This document shows, in pieces, positions 1 through 8,128 of a DNA stretch of 64,000 nucleotides; the first letter of the stretch is position 1, and the number at the start of each line of letters is the position of its first letter. The stretch spans positions 62,001 through 126,000 of the forward strand of contig NZ_RWIS01000012.1 of the NCBI RefSeq assembly GCF_003944705.1, in the 5' to 3' direction. Source of the DNA: Hymenobacter metallilatus. GTDB lineage: Bacteria; Bacteroidota; Bacteroidia; Cytophagales; Hymenobacteraceae. Position numbers and translations under genes: made by a program. A model generated the notes under the pieces. The model searched no databases and was not told where the DNA came from. It saw nothing but the letters and a program-made list of their open reading frames with translations.

Positions 1-297
1 GAAATCGTAGGCTCCCTTCTTGGTGGCGTCCACGGCCATTTCCACGTTGCCGTGGGCCGATACCATGATAAACGTGGCCCCGGGGGCCAGAATGCGGGCC
101 CGCTCCAGCACCTCAATGCCGTCCATCTTGGGCATTTTTACGTCGCAGAGCACCACGTCGTACTTGTCCCTGATGAGCATATCCAGGCCGCTGGGGCCGT
201 CCTCGGCCTGGTCTACCTGGTAGCTCTCGTATTCCAGAATTTCTTTCAGCGTGTGCCGAATGGCCTTTTCGTCGTCGATAATGAGAATGCGGGGCAT
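1..297 (-). CDS. NtrC-type response regulator, receiver domain only (cut by window edge)
   Basis: Reading leftwards from an ATG at 297, 99 codons run off the left edge, so only the receiver domain is visible. The protein starts MPRILIIDDEKAIR with the acidic pair at residues 8-9, has the phosphoacceptor Asp52 in LCDVKMPKMDG, and the conserved Ser80 in FIMVSAHGNVEMAV. The SAHG...AVDATKKGAYDF run is typical of receivers that precede a sigma-54 AAA+ domain, so the missing part is probably NtrC-like; that is inference from family resemblance. It would be phosphorylated by a partner histidine kinase, which is not in the window. The family assignment to receiver is secure; the output domain is not seen. 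Confidence 0.85.
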   Translation of the reverse strand, partial: MPRILIIDDEKAIRHTLKEILEYESYQVDQAEDGPSGLDMLIRDKYDVVLCDVKMPKMDGIEVLERARILAPGATFIMVSAHGNVEMAVDATKKGAYDF

Positions 298-394
298 AGA
301 AAAGAGGGAGGTGTAGAATGCGAAAGGTACAAAACGTGCCGTCGAATTGCAGGGTTGAGTGAGCCGAGCGTTCCGGCTAACGATACCCTGATGA

Positions 395-486
395 ACGTCC
401 TGCTGAGCTTGCCGAAGCATCTCTGCCGTTTCGTCTGATTTATTCAACGAAGCGGCAGAGATGCTTCGGCAAGCTCAGCAGGACGT
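395..486. repeat. Palindromic intergenic element, GAAGCATCTC family
   Basis: Two perfect 34-bp inverted arms (395-428 and 453-486) surround a 24-bp loop. The arm contains CTGCTGAGCTTGCCGAAGC. Related palindromes lie at 30418-30540, 36793-36943 and 60764-60864. It sits between the 3' end of the glycosidase gene and the start of the response regulator gene, so it could act as a terminator-like stem, though no U-tract follows. Confidence 0.85.
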
Positions 487-512
487 GCTTTCTACATAGG
501 TCCTCATCAAGC

Positions 513-3149
513 CTACCGCAGCTCCACCGATTCAACATCCAGATACGGCCGCTCCGAGGTGGCTGACGCGGCGGCGGGAGCCAGCAGAATCTGCAATACC
601 TCCGCCTGGGCCAGTGGTAGGATGGGGGGGCCGTCGGCGCGGAACGTCATCGGCAGAAAGCTGGGGTAGGGGCGCGGCAGCAGCACCTGCTGCGCTGGCC
701 GGAACGCCGTTAGCGGCACCCGGATTTCCTGCAGCTCCGGTCCTACGGTCACTTCCGTGGCGTAGGCCGCCGCGTCGCGGGTAGTGAGAACGAGGCGGAC
801 CGGGCCGGCCCCGCCGCCGCGGCGGGCGCGTAGTACCAGCTCCCGGAAGTTGCCGGCCTCAGTGGCCCGCGCCGCCAGCCGGTCGCCGAAGTAGGCCCGT
901 AGAAAAGCCACCGGGGCCTGCGGATCGAAGAAGGCCGGGGGGCTGGCGGGCGTAGGCGCCTGGAGCAGGCGCAGGGCCAGCCGGCCGCTGCCGGTGGTCA
1001 CGTAATCAGACCAGCCAGAACCATTGACGCCGCCAGTTTCTACCCGCTGCTGGTCCTGGGCCGCCTCAAACAAGGGCAATGGGGCTCCGGTGGTTACAAT
1101 AGGGGTTTCCCAATGGTCCTGCGGGGCGTAGTCCCAGTCGCGGGGGCTGCCGGCAAAGCCGCCGGGGAAGGTGGTGGTTTGTTGGCTATGCTTCACCACC
1201 ACCCAGTAGCGCAGCAGCCCGGGGTAGAGCAGCTCGGCGGGTACGGTGGCTTCGGCGGTGGTGAGCGTGGGGCGGCGCATGGGTATGGTGCGCGTCGGGC
1301 CGTAAAAATGCTGGGCAATCAGCAGCACCGAATCGGTAGGTTCCGCGCCGGCCACGGTGGCCCGCAGCAAGGCCGGTTGCCCGGCAGGCAGTTGCGCGGG
1401 CGGCGTGTGCATCACCTGAGTAGGTAAATTCGTAGCGGCCGGGGCCACGAATTCGCCCAGCTTGATAGCGCCCAGCTGAGTTTGTGCGGTGTACGCCGCC
1501 GTGCTTTTGCCCCGGGCTGCTACCACGTACGCGCCCGGCCGCAGCGCCACCGTGCCGCCGCTGGCTTGGTCCTGAAACGTGTTGCCCTCATTCAATCCGC
1601 GGACTGTGAAATCAGTGCCTAAGCCCGGCAATTCAAGGCGCAAGGGCTGGGTGTTCCAGCTGATGCGGGTGACGGGCTGCCGCAGGGAGGTTTTGGCGAA
1701 CGGGTCGCGCACCGGAATGGCATCGGGCATCACCTCCAGCCGCCACACGCCGGGGGCCAGCCGGTCGAGGAAATAAGCCCCCGTGCCCTGGTACTGCACC
1801 AGCGGGGAGGAGCCCGTGCCGGCTACGCGGCGCAAAGCGGCGGGCTTGCGCGGGGCGGTAGTGGTGGTGCTGGTATAGTAGAACTCCTCGGGCGTATTCA
1901 GCTCGCTCAGGCCGTTGCGGTAGCTCACCCGGAAGTCCTCAAACGTGGAATCCTGGGGGTACGTGGCGAAGGGCTGATTGCGCTTTACCCGCCGGAACAC
2001 CTTGCCCGCAATCAGCAGGCTGATGGCCTTGGCGGGCGTGTAGGTCAAATTCAGGTAGTGCGTCTGGTATTCGGTGTTGGCATAGGCCAGGGTCAGCGGG
2101 TCGTAGGCAAACTGGGTGGCCCACTGGAAGCCGGCGCTGCGGAAGCTACGGGCCATCAGCGGGTACATCACCGGCTGCAGAATATCAGCCGACTCAAACT
2201 CGTACACCAGCCGGGGCTTGCCGGCAAAGCGTGGGTCTTGGGCGTACGGAATCGGGTACTGCTGCACCAGTGGCAGCAGGTTGCCGCGCAGCGTGTGCCC
2301 ATTCACCAGCGCCGACGGGTACCACTGAAACGTGAAGCCCTGTACCGGGCTGCCCAGAATGGCGTTGGCTACGGCCGGGCTTTCGGCGAGGTTGTAAAAG
2401 ATAGGTTTCTTATAGCCCGTGGCGCGCATGGCCGCCACCATGCGTTGCACGAACTCGCTCACTTCGGCCTCGGGCTGGCGGTAGTGGGGCTCGTTGCACA
2501 CCTCGTAGGCAATGATGTCAGGGTCGTCGCGCAGGAGCAGGCCGGTGTACTGGTTGCGGTGGTTGAGGAACTGCCGGAGGTAGTTTTCCTGAGCCCGGAT
2601 GGCGCGCGGGTTGTTGTAGGCCCGGGCCTTGGGGTAGATGGCCGAGAAGCCGGTCTGGGCCGTATCGGGCTCGGGGTAGCCGTTGCCCCAGTAGGCAATG
2701 GGCGTCAGCACGGTTTTGATGCCGCGCTGCTTGAGCCGCTGCAAGAGGTAATCGAGCAGGCGCAGGTGCTCATTCTCCAGCACGTTGCCCAGCGTATCAC
2801 TGATTTCCACGTCCCAGACGTGCACCCGGAACGCATCAATACCCAGCCGGGAGAGGTGGTACACATCCTGGTCGATGCCCTGCTCGGGCGACACGCCCAG
2901 GCGGCGGTGGGCCCGGTAGGAGTGAGCGAAGGGCGTGGTATAGTTGACACCGAACAGGGCCACTTCCTCCTTCGAGCCCTGCCAGCGCAGTACCCCGGCC
3001 CCATCCACGTACACGTCGGCGGTTTTGGGCGGGGCTTTCTGGGCAATGGCGGGCAGGGAAATCAGCAGCGCCAGCAGCCAGCCGAAGCTAGCCAGTGCCA
3101 GCGGCCAGCGGCGGGGGGCGCTGGGTACCACTCGTATCAGATCAGACAT
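513..3149 (-). CDS. Secreted clan GH-A glycoside hydrolase (GH5-like)
   Basis: The 878-residue product begins with a signal peptide (hydrophobic stretch about residues 17-36, ending ISLPAIAQ). A (beta/alpha)8 glycosidase domain of the GH-A clan follows: the acid/base motif YEVCNEP lies near residue 216 and the nucleophile candidate Glu in LVYEFESAD near residue 316. HVWDVEISD and QWATQFAYD also fit GH5-type sugar hydrolases. The C-terminal half (about 400-878) is beta-rich and ends in a segment like a carbohydrate-binding or galactose-binding fold. The substrate cannot be told from sequence. A LacI-type palindrome lies 3 bp upstream of the ATG, suggesting sugar-responsive repression. The ATG at 3149 is the only Met before the signal peptide. 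Confidence 0.75.
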   Translation of the reverse strand: MSDLIRVVPSAPRRWPLALASFGWLLALLISLPAIAQKAPPKTADVYVDGAGVLRWQGSKEEVALFGVNYTTPFAHSYRAHRRLGVSPEQGIDQDVYHLSRLGIDAFRVHVWDVEISDTLGNVLENEHLRLLDYLLQRLKQRGIKTVLTPIAYWGNGYPEPDTAQTGFSAIYPKARAYNNPRAIRAQENYLRQFLNHRNQYTGLLLRDDPDIIAYEVCNEPHYRQPEAEVSEFVQRMVAAMRATGYKKPIFYNLAESPAVANAILGSPVQGFTFQWYPSALVNGHTLRGNLLPLVQQYPIPYAQDPRFAGKPRLVYEFESADILQPVMYPLMARSFRSAGFQWATQFAYDPLTLAYANTEYQTHYLNLTYTPAKAISLLIAGKVFRRVKRNQPFATYPQDSTFEDFRVSYRNGLSELNTPEEFYYTSTTTTAPRKPAALRRVAGTGSSPLVQYQGTGAYFLDRLAPGVWRLEVMPDAIPVRDPFAKTSLRQPVTRISWNTQPLRLELPGLGTDFTVRGLNEGNTFQDQASGGTVALRPGAYVVAARGKSTAAYTAQTQLGAIKLGEFVAPAATNLPTQVMHTPPAQLPAGQPALLRATVAGAEPTDSVLLIAQHFYGPTRTIPMRRPTLTTAEATVPAELLYPGLLRYWVVVKHSQQTTTFPGGFAGSPRDWDYAPQDHWETPIVTTGAPLPLFEAAQDQQRVETGGVNGSGWSDYVTTGSGRLALRLLQAPTPASPPAFFDPQAPVAFLRAYFGDRLAARATEAGNFRELVLRARRGGGAGPVRLVLTTRDAAAYATEVTVGPELQEIRVPLTAFRPAQQVLLPRPYPSFLPMTFRADGPPILPLAQAEVLQILLAPAAASATSERPYLDVESVELR

Positions 3150-3151
3150 TA

Positions 3152-3165
3152 TGCAAACGTTTGTG
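3152..3165. promoter_or_regulatory. LacI-family operator-like palindrome
   Basis: The sequence TGCAAACGTTTGTG has a perfect CAAACGTTTG core (3154-3163) with the CG centre usual for LacI-family operators. It ends just upstream of the start codon of the glycosidase gene, so a bound repressor would cover the 5' end of the message. The same ACGTTTGC core occurs in the element at 55851-55929 before the pectin genes; the copy near 63906 has CATCGTTTGC. Confidence 0.55.
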
Positions 3166-3218
3166 TATGCGAAATAACACTATTTAACCCGATTTTCGGG
3201 ATACTATAAATTAGAGCT

Positions 3219-3358
3219 AGGTTTAATTCCCCTCCTCGGAAAGGAGGGGCCGGGGTGGTCGATCTTGCGTTAGAACAGCGTTTAAGGCTAGCTCTAGAAT
3301 CTTTCTGACACTCATCAACCACCCCTGGCCCCTCCTTTCCAAGGAGGGGAATTAAACC
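3219..3358. repeat. ~145-bp intergenic repeat with CCCCTCCTT ends (copy 1)
   Basis: Inverted arms (3219-3262 and 3313-3358) contain AATTCCCCTCCT, GGAAAGGAGGGG and GGGGTGGT. The loop between them (TTGCGTTAGAAC...CTAGCTCTAG) is itself conserved in the copies at 27395-27512 and 32466-32609, the latter inverted. It is therefore a dispersed repeat and not just a chance hairpin. It lies between rnpB and the glycosidase promoter. Confidence 0.8.
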
Positions 3359-3438
3359 TGGCTTTATTCTACAATCGGAAACCGGCAGCAACCGAAACGG
3401 CCGCCGCACCCGAAGATGCGGCGGCCATTTGAAGTGGC

Positions 3439-3882
3439 GTGATGAGTCTGTAAGCCGGGTTTTGTCCGCCCGCCCGAAAGCACGCGGCCCCACCATTTAT
3501 CTAGGCCCGAACTCGCGCGCGGGCTCCATCAACCTACCCGCCAGCGCCGGACGAGCCGCCCGGTGCGCCCCCGAAGGACCGCGTACTGGCTTATTTGGTC
3601 TTTCAACCCCTGAGGTTTACCCAGCCGGACTGGTCACCCAGCCGCTGGTGCGCTCTTACCGCACCTTTTCACCCTTACCAAAGGTGAAATTGTGAAGTGG
3701 TGAGATTGTGAAATTCACAACTTCACCTTTCACAACTTCACCGCCTGGCGGTACTTTTCTGTGGCACTGGCTGTCCTGAGAAGCTTTACGCCGCCCAGTC
3801 CTTCCCGTTAGGAAGCAGGGTGCTCTGCGTTGCCCGGACTTTCCTCGTCGCCTTGAAGCGCCGCGGTGGGGCGACCCATCAC
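3439..3882 (-). ncRNA. rnpB: RNase P RNA (bacterial type A)
   Basis: On the minus strand the RNA shows the universal landmarks in order: GAGGAAAGTCCGGGC near the 5' end, ACAGAAAAGTACCGCC, GGTAAGGGTGAAAAGGTGCGG, GTAAGAGCGCACC, the conserved CCAAATAAG segment, and ACAAAACCCGGCTTA at the 3' end. Ends were set from helix P1, where GTGATGGGTC (3873-3882) pairs with GACTCATCAC (3439-3448) at all ten positions. It is the catalytic RNA that matures tRNA 5' ends. The P12 position carries an unusually long hairpin (about 3679-3742) built from GGTGAAGTTGTGAA-like short repeats, longer than P12 of the E. coli RNA. Confidence 0.95.
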
Positions 3883-3908
3883 TACGGGCAAAGGTAGGGG
3901 AATACTGT

Positions 3909-4322
3909 TTACATACTTTCCATCAACTCAATATTCAGGGTGTCATGCTCAGGCACTAGCACTTGTTTGCAGTTGTAGCTGAGCGTGGTTACCACGAGTA
4001 TCCCGTTTGATGGAGCATTGATTTGGTAGCGTCCATATAAGTCACTATGCACTATTATGTCGCTTCCTGTGAGTTGAATTTGAGCATCCGCAATACGCTC
4101 TGTTTTATGATGGATGAATCCTGAAACGAGGTGAGGTTTGCCTAGTGTGTTTGTAGAAGGAAGCTTTGGGATTTGTCCACAATCAGCAGTGCTCATCACA
4201 TGATACTGACTGTTGCGAGGCATCATACCTGTGCAGCCAACCAGCAAAAGCAGTAATATGAATGCTAGACAATTCTTAATAATGAATATGGTGCACGTAG
4301 TGTCAATTACTCTTTTGAGCAA
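3909..4322 (-). CDS. Small lipoprotein with carboxypeptidase-regulatory-like domain
   Basis: The 137-residue protein has a hydrophobic segment ending in a lipobox (LLLLLVGC, Cys at about residue 30), so it is probably a lipoprotein. The rest, with HLVSGFIHHKTERIADAQIQLTG and DLYGRYQINAPSNG, looks like a small beta-sandwich of the carboxypeptidase D regulatory-like type common at the N-termini of SusC proteins and in Bacteroidota lipoproteins. The gene starts 3 bp after the stop of the M1 peptidase gene and may be co-transcribed. It is AT-richer than its neighbours. The start is uncertain because the N-region before the hydrophobic core is long. No specific function can be given. Confidence 0.7.
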   Translation of the reverse strand: MLKRVIDTTCTIFIIKNCLAFILLLLLVGCTGMMPRNSQYHVMSTADCGQIPKLPSTNTLGKPHLVSGFIHHKTERIADAQIQLTGSDIIVHSDLYGRYQINAPSNGILVVTTLSYNCKQVLVPEHDTLNIELMESM

Positions 4323-4325
4323 ACT

Positions 4326-6188
4326 CTACTTCCCCTCCCACACATTATCCTTGGGGTAGCTGTCGGGCACGAGGGTGGCACCTAGCTTCAGCTGCTTCAC
4401 GGCTTTGGTGGTGGCTAGGGGCACGGTTACGGTTTTCGCGCCCTGTTCCCACACGGCTATGGTGCGGTGCAGCTTCTCGGTAGAGTTGTCCTGGTAGGTT
4501 ACGGTGAGGTCCACGGGGACGGGTTTGGTACCTTTGGCTTCTACTACTACATCGTAACCAGCCGACGTTTTGGTGACCTGCTGGATGGCCAGGTCGGGGT
4601 AGCCGCCGTCGAAAAACCAGCGCTGCCAGAACCAGTTGAGGTTGCGGCCGGCCCCGGCGTTCATCGAGTTGAAGAAGTCGTAGGGCATAGGATGCTTACC
4701 GTTCCACTGGCGGATGTAGGTGTGCAGGGCCTTCGTGAACAGCTCGTCGCCCAGCAAATCCTTCACGTAGAGGTAGCCCAGGCCCGGTTTGGGGTAGGAG
4801 TTGAGGAAGAACGGCGTACCCGTCTGCTGGGTGCTGAGCGTGACGATGGGCAGGTCCACCTCGGTATCGGCAGCGGCGGCGTAGGGGGCAATGCCGTAGT
4901 CGTCGTCCAGCTTGGGGTCGATGATGCCCGAAATCAGCCACTCGCCAATGGTGGCCCAGCCCTCATCCATCCAGCCGTACTTGGTTTCGTTGATGCCCAT
5001 GTAGAACGGGAACATCGTGTGGAAAATCTCGTGGTCGGTGAGCGTAATGGCGTCCTCGCGGGTGCTGGTGGGGTTGTCGTTCACCATCATCGGGTACTCC
5101 ATCTGGTCCAGCCCGTCGAAGATGGTTTCGTGCGGGTAGGGGAAGGGCCACTTAGGGAAGGTGTAGCTCATGGCCTCCACCGTTTTACGGGCGAAGTGTA
5201 CCACTTCCTCGTAGTCCTTGTGCTCGGGGTTGTACACGGCATCCACGCGGGTGCGGCGCTTGGTGACGGGGTCCACTACCAGGCTGCTGGCCTGCCACAC
5301 GTAATGGTCGGTGGTGGCAAAGGCGAAGTCCGTCACGTTTTTGGCCTCGAAGTGCCAGGTATTCTGGGCGGCGGGGGCCGTTAGGTCCTTGGCTTTGAGG
5401 TCGGTGGTGGTGATGATAGAGATGATGCCGTCCTTGGTTTCGGCTTCGCGCAGGCGCTGGGCGTACTTCTTACCCAGCACTTTGTCGGCGTTGGTCAGGT
5501 CGCCGGTGGCCCACACCACAAAGTGGCGGGGCACGGTTACGTCCACCGAAAAGTTGGCGAAGTCGTTGTAGAACTCCTGGCTGCCGATGTAGGGGTGGCG
5601 GTTCCAGCCGTCGATATCGTCGTACACGGCCACGCGGGGGAAGAAGTAGGCCACAAAATCGGCCCCCGGCTCCACCTCGCCGGTGCGCATGTGGGAGCCT
5701 TTGTTGAGCGTGTAGGAGTAGCTGACGGAAATCTGGGCCGTCTGCTTCGCCCCAATGGCTCGGCGCAGGGGCACCGTCAGGTTGGTGAAATCGGCCTTGA
5801 GCTTGGCCACGTCCAGGGGCTGACCGTTGATGGTCAGCTTCTCCAGCTTCATGCCCTCGCCCACGTCCTCGGGGCTCATGCCGCTGGCGCGGGGGGCGCC
5901 TTTCTTGTAGAGGTTCGGGTAGAGCTTGAACCACAGCTGCCGCAGCGAGTCGGGGCTCTGGTTGTGGTAGGCAATATCGGCCGTGCCCTTCACCAGTCGG
6001 GTAGTCGGGTCAAAACTTACCTTCAGCTTATAATCAGCCGAGTTCTGCCAGTAGTTGGGGCCGGGCTGGCCGGTTACCGAGCGGGTGCCTTTGGCGTAGG
6101 TGGCCTGCAGATTACGCGGCACGGGCAGCTGCTGAGCCGCCAGGGCGAGGGGGAGAAGTGTAGCGGCGAGAAGCGCGGGAAATTTCAT
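4326..6188 (-). CDS. M1-family metallopeptidase (aminopeptidase)
   Basis: The 620-residue protein starts with a signal peptide (cleavage near LPLALAAQQ). The zinc site HEIFH near residue 384 is followed 18 residues later by the third ligand Glu in GWMDEGWA, the HEXXH-X18-E pattern of M1 peptidases. LDQMEYPMMV occupies the place of the GXMEN exopeptidase motif, so the enzyme probably removes N-terminal residues from peptides outside the cytoplasm. The N-terminal third resembles the M1 beta-saddle (TADIAYHNQSPDSLRQLWFKL). Secreted M1 enzymes of this size are common in Bacteroidota. The small lipoprotein gene follows directly downstream. Confidence 0.9.
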   Translation of the reverse strand: MKFPALLAATLLPLALAAQQLPVPRNLQATYAKGTRSVTGQPGPNYWQNSADYKLKVSFDPTTRLVKGTADIAYHNQSPDSLRQLWFKLYPNLYKKGAPRASGMSPEDVGEGMKLEKLTINGQPLDVAKLKADFTNLTVPLRRAIGAKQTAQISVSYSYTLNKGSHMRTGEVEPGADFVAYFFPRVAVYDDIDGWNRHPYIGSQEFYNDFANFSVDVTVPRHFVVWATGDLTNADKVLGKKYAQRLREAETKDGIISIITTTDLKAKDLTAPAAQNTWHFEAKNVTDFAFATTDHYVWQASSLVVDPVTKRRTRVDAVYNPEHKDYEEVVHFARKTVEAMSYTFPKWPFPYPHETIFDGLDQMEYPMMVNDNPTSTREDAITLTDHEIFHTMFPFYMGINETKYGWMDEGWATIGEWLISGIIDPKLDDDYGIAPYAAAADTEVDLPIVTLSTQQTGTPFFLNSYPKPGLGYLYVKDLLGDELFTKALHTYIRQWNGKHPMPYDFFNSMNAGAGRNLNWFWQRWFFDGGYPDLAIQQVTKTSAGYDVVVEAKGTKPVPVDLTVTYQDNSTEKLHRTIAVWEQGAKTVTVPLATTKAVKQLKLGATLVPDSYPKDNVWEGK

Positions 6189-6253
6189 GGAACGGAACTG
6201 GTTTCAGCCGCTAAAGTAGCGGGTTGAAACGCAGGGTTGCGCTGAGTTCGGTC

Positions 6254-6775
6254 TTACTGCCACTCAATAGCTACTTCACCAGTTCTTATAACTTCTGGAT
6301 GGCGTAGTAAACTATCATATAGGGTAGTACCCCGAAAAGAGTCAACTAACCGTTGGTTTTTCAAACTATCCGATGACAGAATGGTGAGGTTCCCTTCCCT
6401 GGAAATGACAAAAGCATTGAACCTAAAAACGGGGTTTCCCTTCCATTTTGGTAAGTACATAGTAGTGTGGAAGAAATAGTATAAACCTGAACAACGAGAA
6501 GTAACAGATAATGGCTCAATTTCAAGTACAGTAACGAGCGGGCGTTTCAGTGGCTGTATGTAAAGCTGGGAGTATTGTGTAGAGAACTGTTTGAATGACT
6601 TCGGACGGCACACACACAGATTTTTCACGAAAACGTATTCTGGCCGTAAGGCATTTCGGAAATATCTGCTGAATGTTGGAATAAGTACTCTTTTCTTCTC
6701 CTTGGCCAACTGCAATTCTTTGTTGCAACCCACTATTGATACACAAATGAGTAGAAAATAGGTTGTTCTGAACAT
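6254..6775 (-). CDS. Putative lipoprotein of unknown function
   Basis: I chose the ATG at 6775 because MFRTTYFLLICVSIVGC is then a compact lipoprotein signal peptide with the Cys at about residue 17; an ATG 30 bp further upstream would add an unsuitable N-region. The mature part (about 156 residues) has no motif I recognise. The gene has lower GC than its neighbours and many rare-looking codons, which suggests a fast-evolving or acquired gene. It lies between the M1 peptidase gene and a palindromic element and is on the same strand as both flanking genes. Confidence 0.6.
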   Translation of the reverse strand: MFRTTYFLLICVSIVGCNKELQLAKEKKRVLIPTFSRYFRNALRPEYVFVKNLCVCRPKSFKQFSTQYSQLYIQPLKRPLVTVLEIEPLSVTSRCSGLYYFFHTTMYLPKWKGNPVFRFNAFVISREGNLTILSSDSLKNQRLVDSFRGTTLYDSLLRHPEVIRTGEVAIEWQ

Positions 6776-6822
6776 AAGACAAAAAGTGTGTAAGTCGAGT
6801 ACCAAATAAACTAATAAGCTGT

Positions 6823-6894
6823 CATGCCGAGCGAAGCGAGGAATCGGAGGTTATCCTAATTGGATAATCCAGATTCCTCGCTTCGCTCGGCATG
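6823..6894. repeat. Palindromic intergenic element (CATGCCGAGCGAAGCGAGGAATC type)
   Basis: Perfect 23-bp arms (6823-6845 and 6872-6894) flank a loop that contains a second, imperfect palindrome (GGTTATCCTAATTGGATAATCC region). It occupies the gap after the Smr-domain gene and resembles the GTCATCCTGAGC elements near 26385, 60650 and 62582. Confidence 0.8.
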
Positions 6895-6908
6895 GTAGTT
6901 CAGTTACT

Positions 6909-8024
6909 TTACTTCAACCGCACCAGCGTGGCGCCGTAGCCAAACTTCTCCTTGCGGGAGTCCTCGAAGAACTTGATGTCCCGGTTGCGGCTGAGCAGCT
7001 TGTGCAGCTCCTTGCGCAGGGTACCGTTGCCGGAGCCGTGGATGAACACGATTTCGTGCATGTTGGTGGCCAGGGCGCGGCTCAGGGTGTCCTCAAAAGC
7101 TTCGAGCTGGAGCTTGAGGATGGCCGTATTGCTCAGGCCCTCGGCACCTTCGGGCATCAGGGTTTCCAGGTGCAGGTCCACCTCGTGGGGCGGGGCTACC
7201 AGGGCTTTGGCGGGCTCGGGGGCCGGGGCCACGGCGGCAGGCTTGGCGGGGGCGTTACCGCTGAGCTGGGCTTTGAGCGTTTCGGCCAGCTTTTCGGGGG
7301 CAATAACTGCCGGGGCAGCGGGCTTCTCATCCAGCTGGAACAGGTAGGCCTCGCGCTGCAGCACCGGCACGTTGGGCTGGCGGCTGGTGTAGAAGCTAGC
7401 GGCCTTGAATTGCAGCCGCTTGGTGAGCAACTCGTAGGCTTCGGCGCCGTTCAGCTGGAAGGGCAGCAGCTGCACCACGGCCGCTGGCCACTGGTCGAAA
7501 TCCTTGAGGTGCCAGTGGCCCAGCGGGGCGCTAACGGTTTTGGCGGCCAGCTTCTCGCCCTTCAACCCCCGGTATTTACCCTGGCGCTCCTCCCCGAAGG
7601 TATAGAGCACGTCCCGGTCGGTGTGGTTGACCAGGTGCAAAGCCAGCAGCTCCGGCGACTGGTGCGTGAGGGCCAAGTAGAGGCCTTTCTGCACCGGCGG
7701 AGCCACGGTTTTATCGGCTTTCACCGGGGTGGGGCCTTCGGTTTTGACGGGGGCAGGAGTGGGGGCCAGCTTGCCCGAGGCTTTGGCGGCCCGGGCCGCG
7801 TGGGCCGCGCCGGTAGCGGCAGCTTTCTTCTCGGAGGCCACGGCAGCGGCGCTCTGCCCAAAGGCTTTGGTTTCCTCGGCCGCTACCACTACCACTTCGC
7901 GGCGCAGCACCGGAATGGTGAAATCATTATCAATGGCTACTTCCACCAGCTCGTCGCTGAGCAGGCGGGTAACAATGCCTTCTTCGCGCCCGGTGAGCAG
8001 GCGTACACGGTCTCCAACGTTCAT
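6909..8024 (-). CDS. Smr-domain protein with DUF2027 region
   Basis: The 371-residue protein opens with MNVGDRVRLLTGREEGIV, an SH3/KOW-like N-terminal region typical of the DUF2027 proteins of Bacteroidota. A low-complexity Ala/Lys/Pro linker follows (about residues 50-115), then a central beta-rich domain. The C-terminal 85 residues form an Smr domain with EVDLHLETL and the HGSGNGTLR loop (the HGxGxGxLR motif), as in the MutS2 C-terminus. Smr domains can nick DNA or cleave RNA; what this group does is not established. No signal peptide, so it is cytoplasmic. The start is well placed because the conserved N-terminus begins immediately. Confidence 0.88.
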   Translation of the reverse strand: MNVGDRVRLLTGREEGIVTRLLSDELVEVAIDNDFTIPVLRREVVVVAAEETKAFGQSAAAVASEKKAAATGAAHAARAAKASGKLAPTPAPVKTEGPTPVKADKTVAPPVQKGLYLALTHQSPELLALHLVNHTDRDVLYTFGEERQGKYRGLKGEKLAAKTVSAPLGHWHLKDFDQWPAAVVQLLPFQLNGAEAYELLTKRLQFKAASFYTSRQPNVPVLQREAYLFQLDEKPAAPAVIAPEKLAETLKAQLSGNAPAKPAAVAPAPEPAKALVAPPHEVDLHLETLMPEGAEGLSNTAILKLQLEAFEDTLSRALATNMHEIVFIHGSGNGTLRKELHKLLSRNRDIKFFEDSRKEKFGYGATLVRLK

Positions 8025-8128
8025 ATCAACTAACTAAAAAATGCGGGTGGAAAGGAAAACAAAGGTAGCGGGCAAAACGGGCCCGCGCTGAAACAGGCTG
8101 TACGGGGTTTGCCGATGACCGGATTAGG

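Noticed and set aside
2058..3209. 383-codon frame on the plus strand over the GH-A glycosidase
   Set aside because: Antisense shadow with no recognisable motif; the glycosidase reading is supported by active-site motifs.
3429..3695. 88-codon frame inside rnpB
   Set aside because: It overlaps the conserved 3' half of RNase P RNA and has no protein features.
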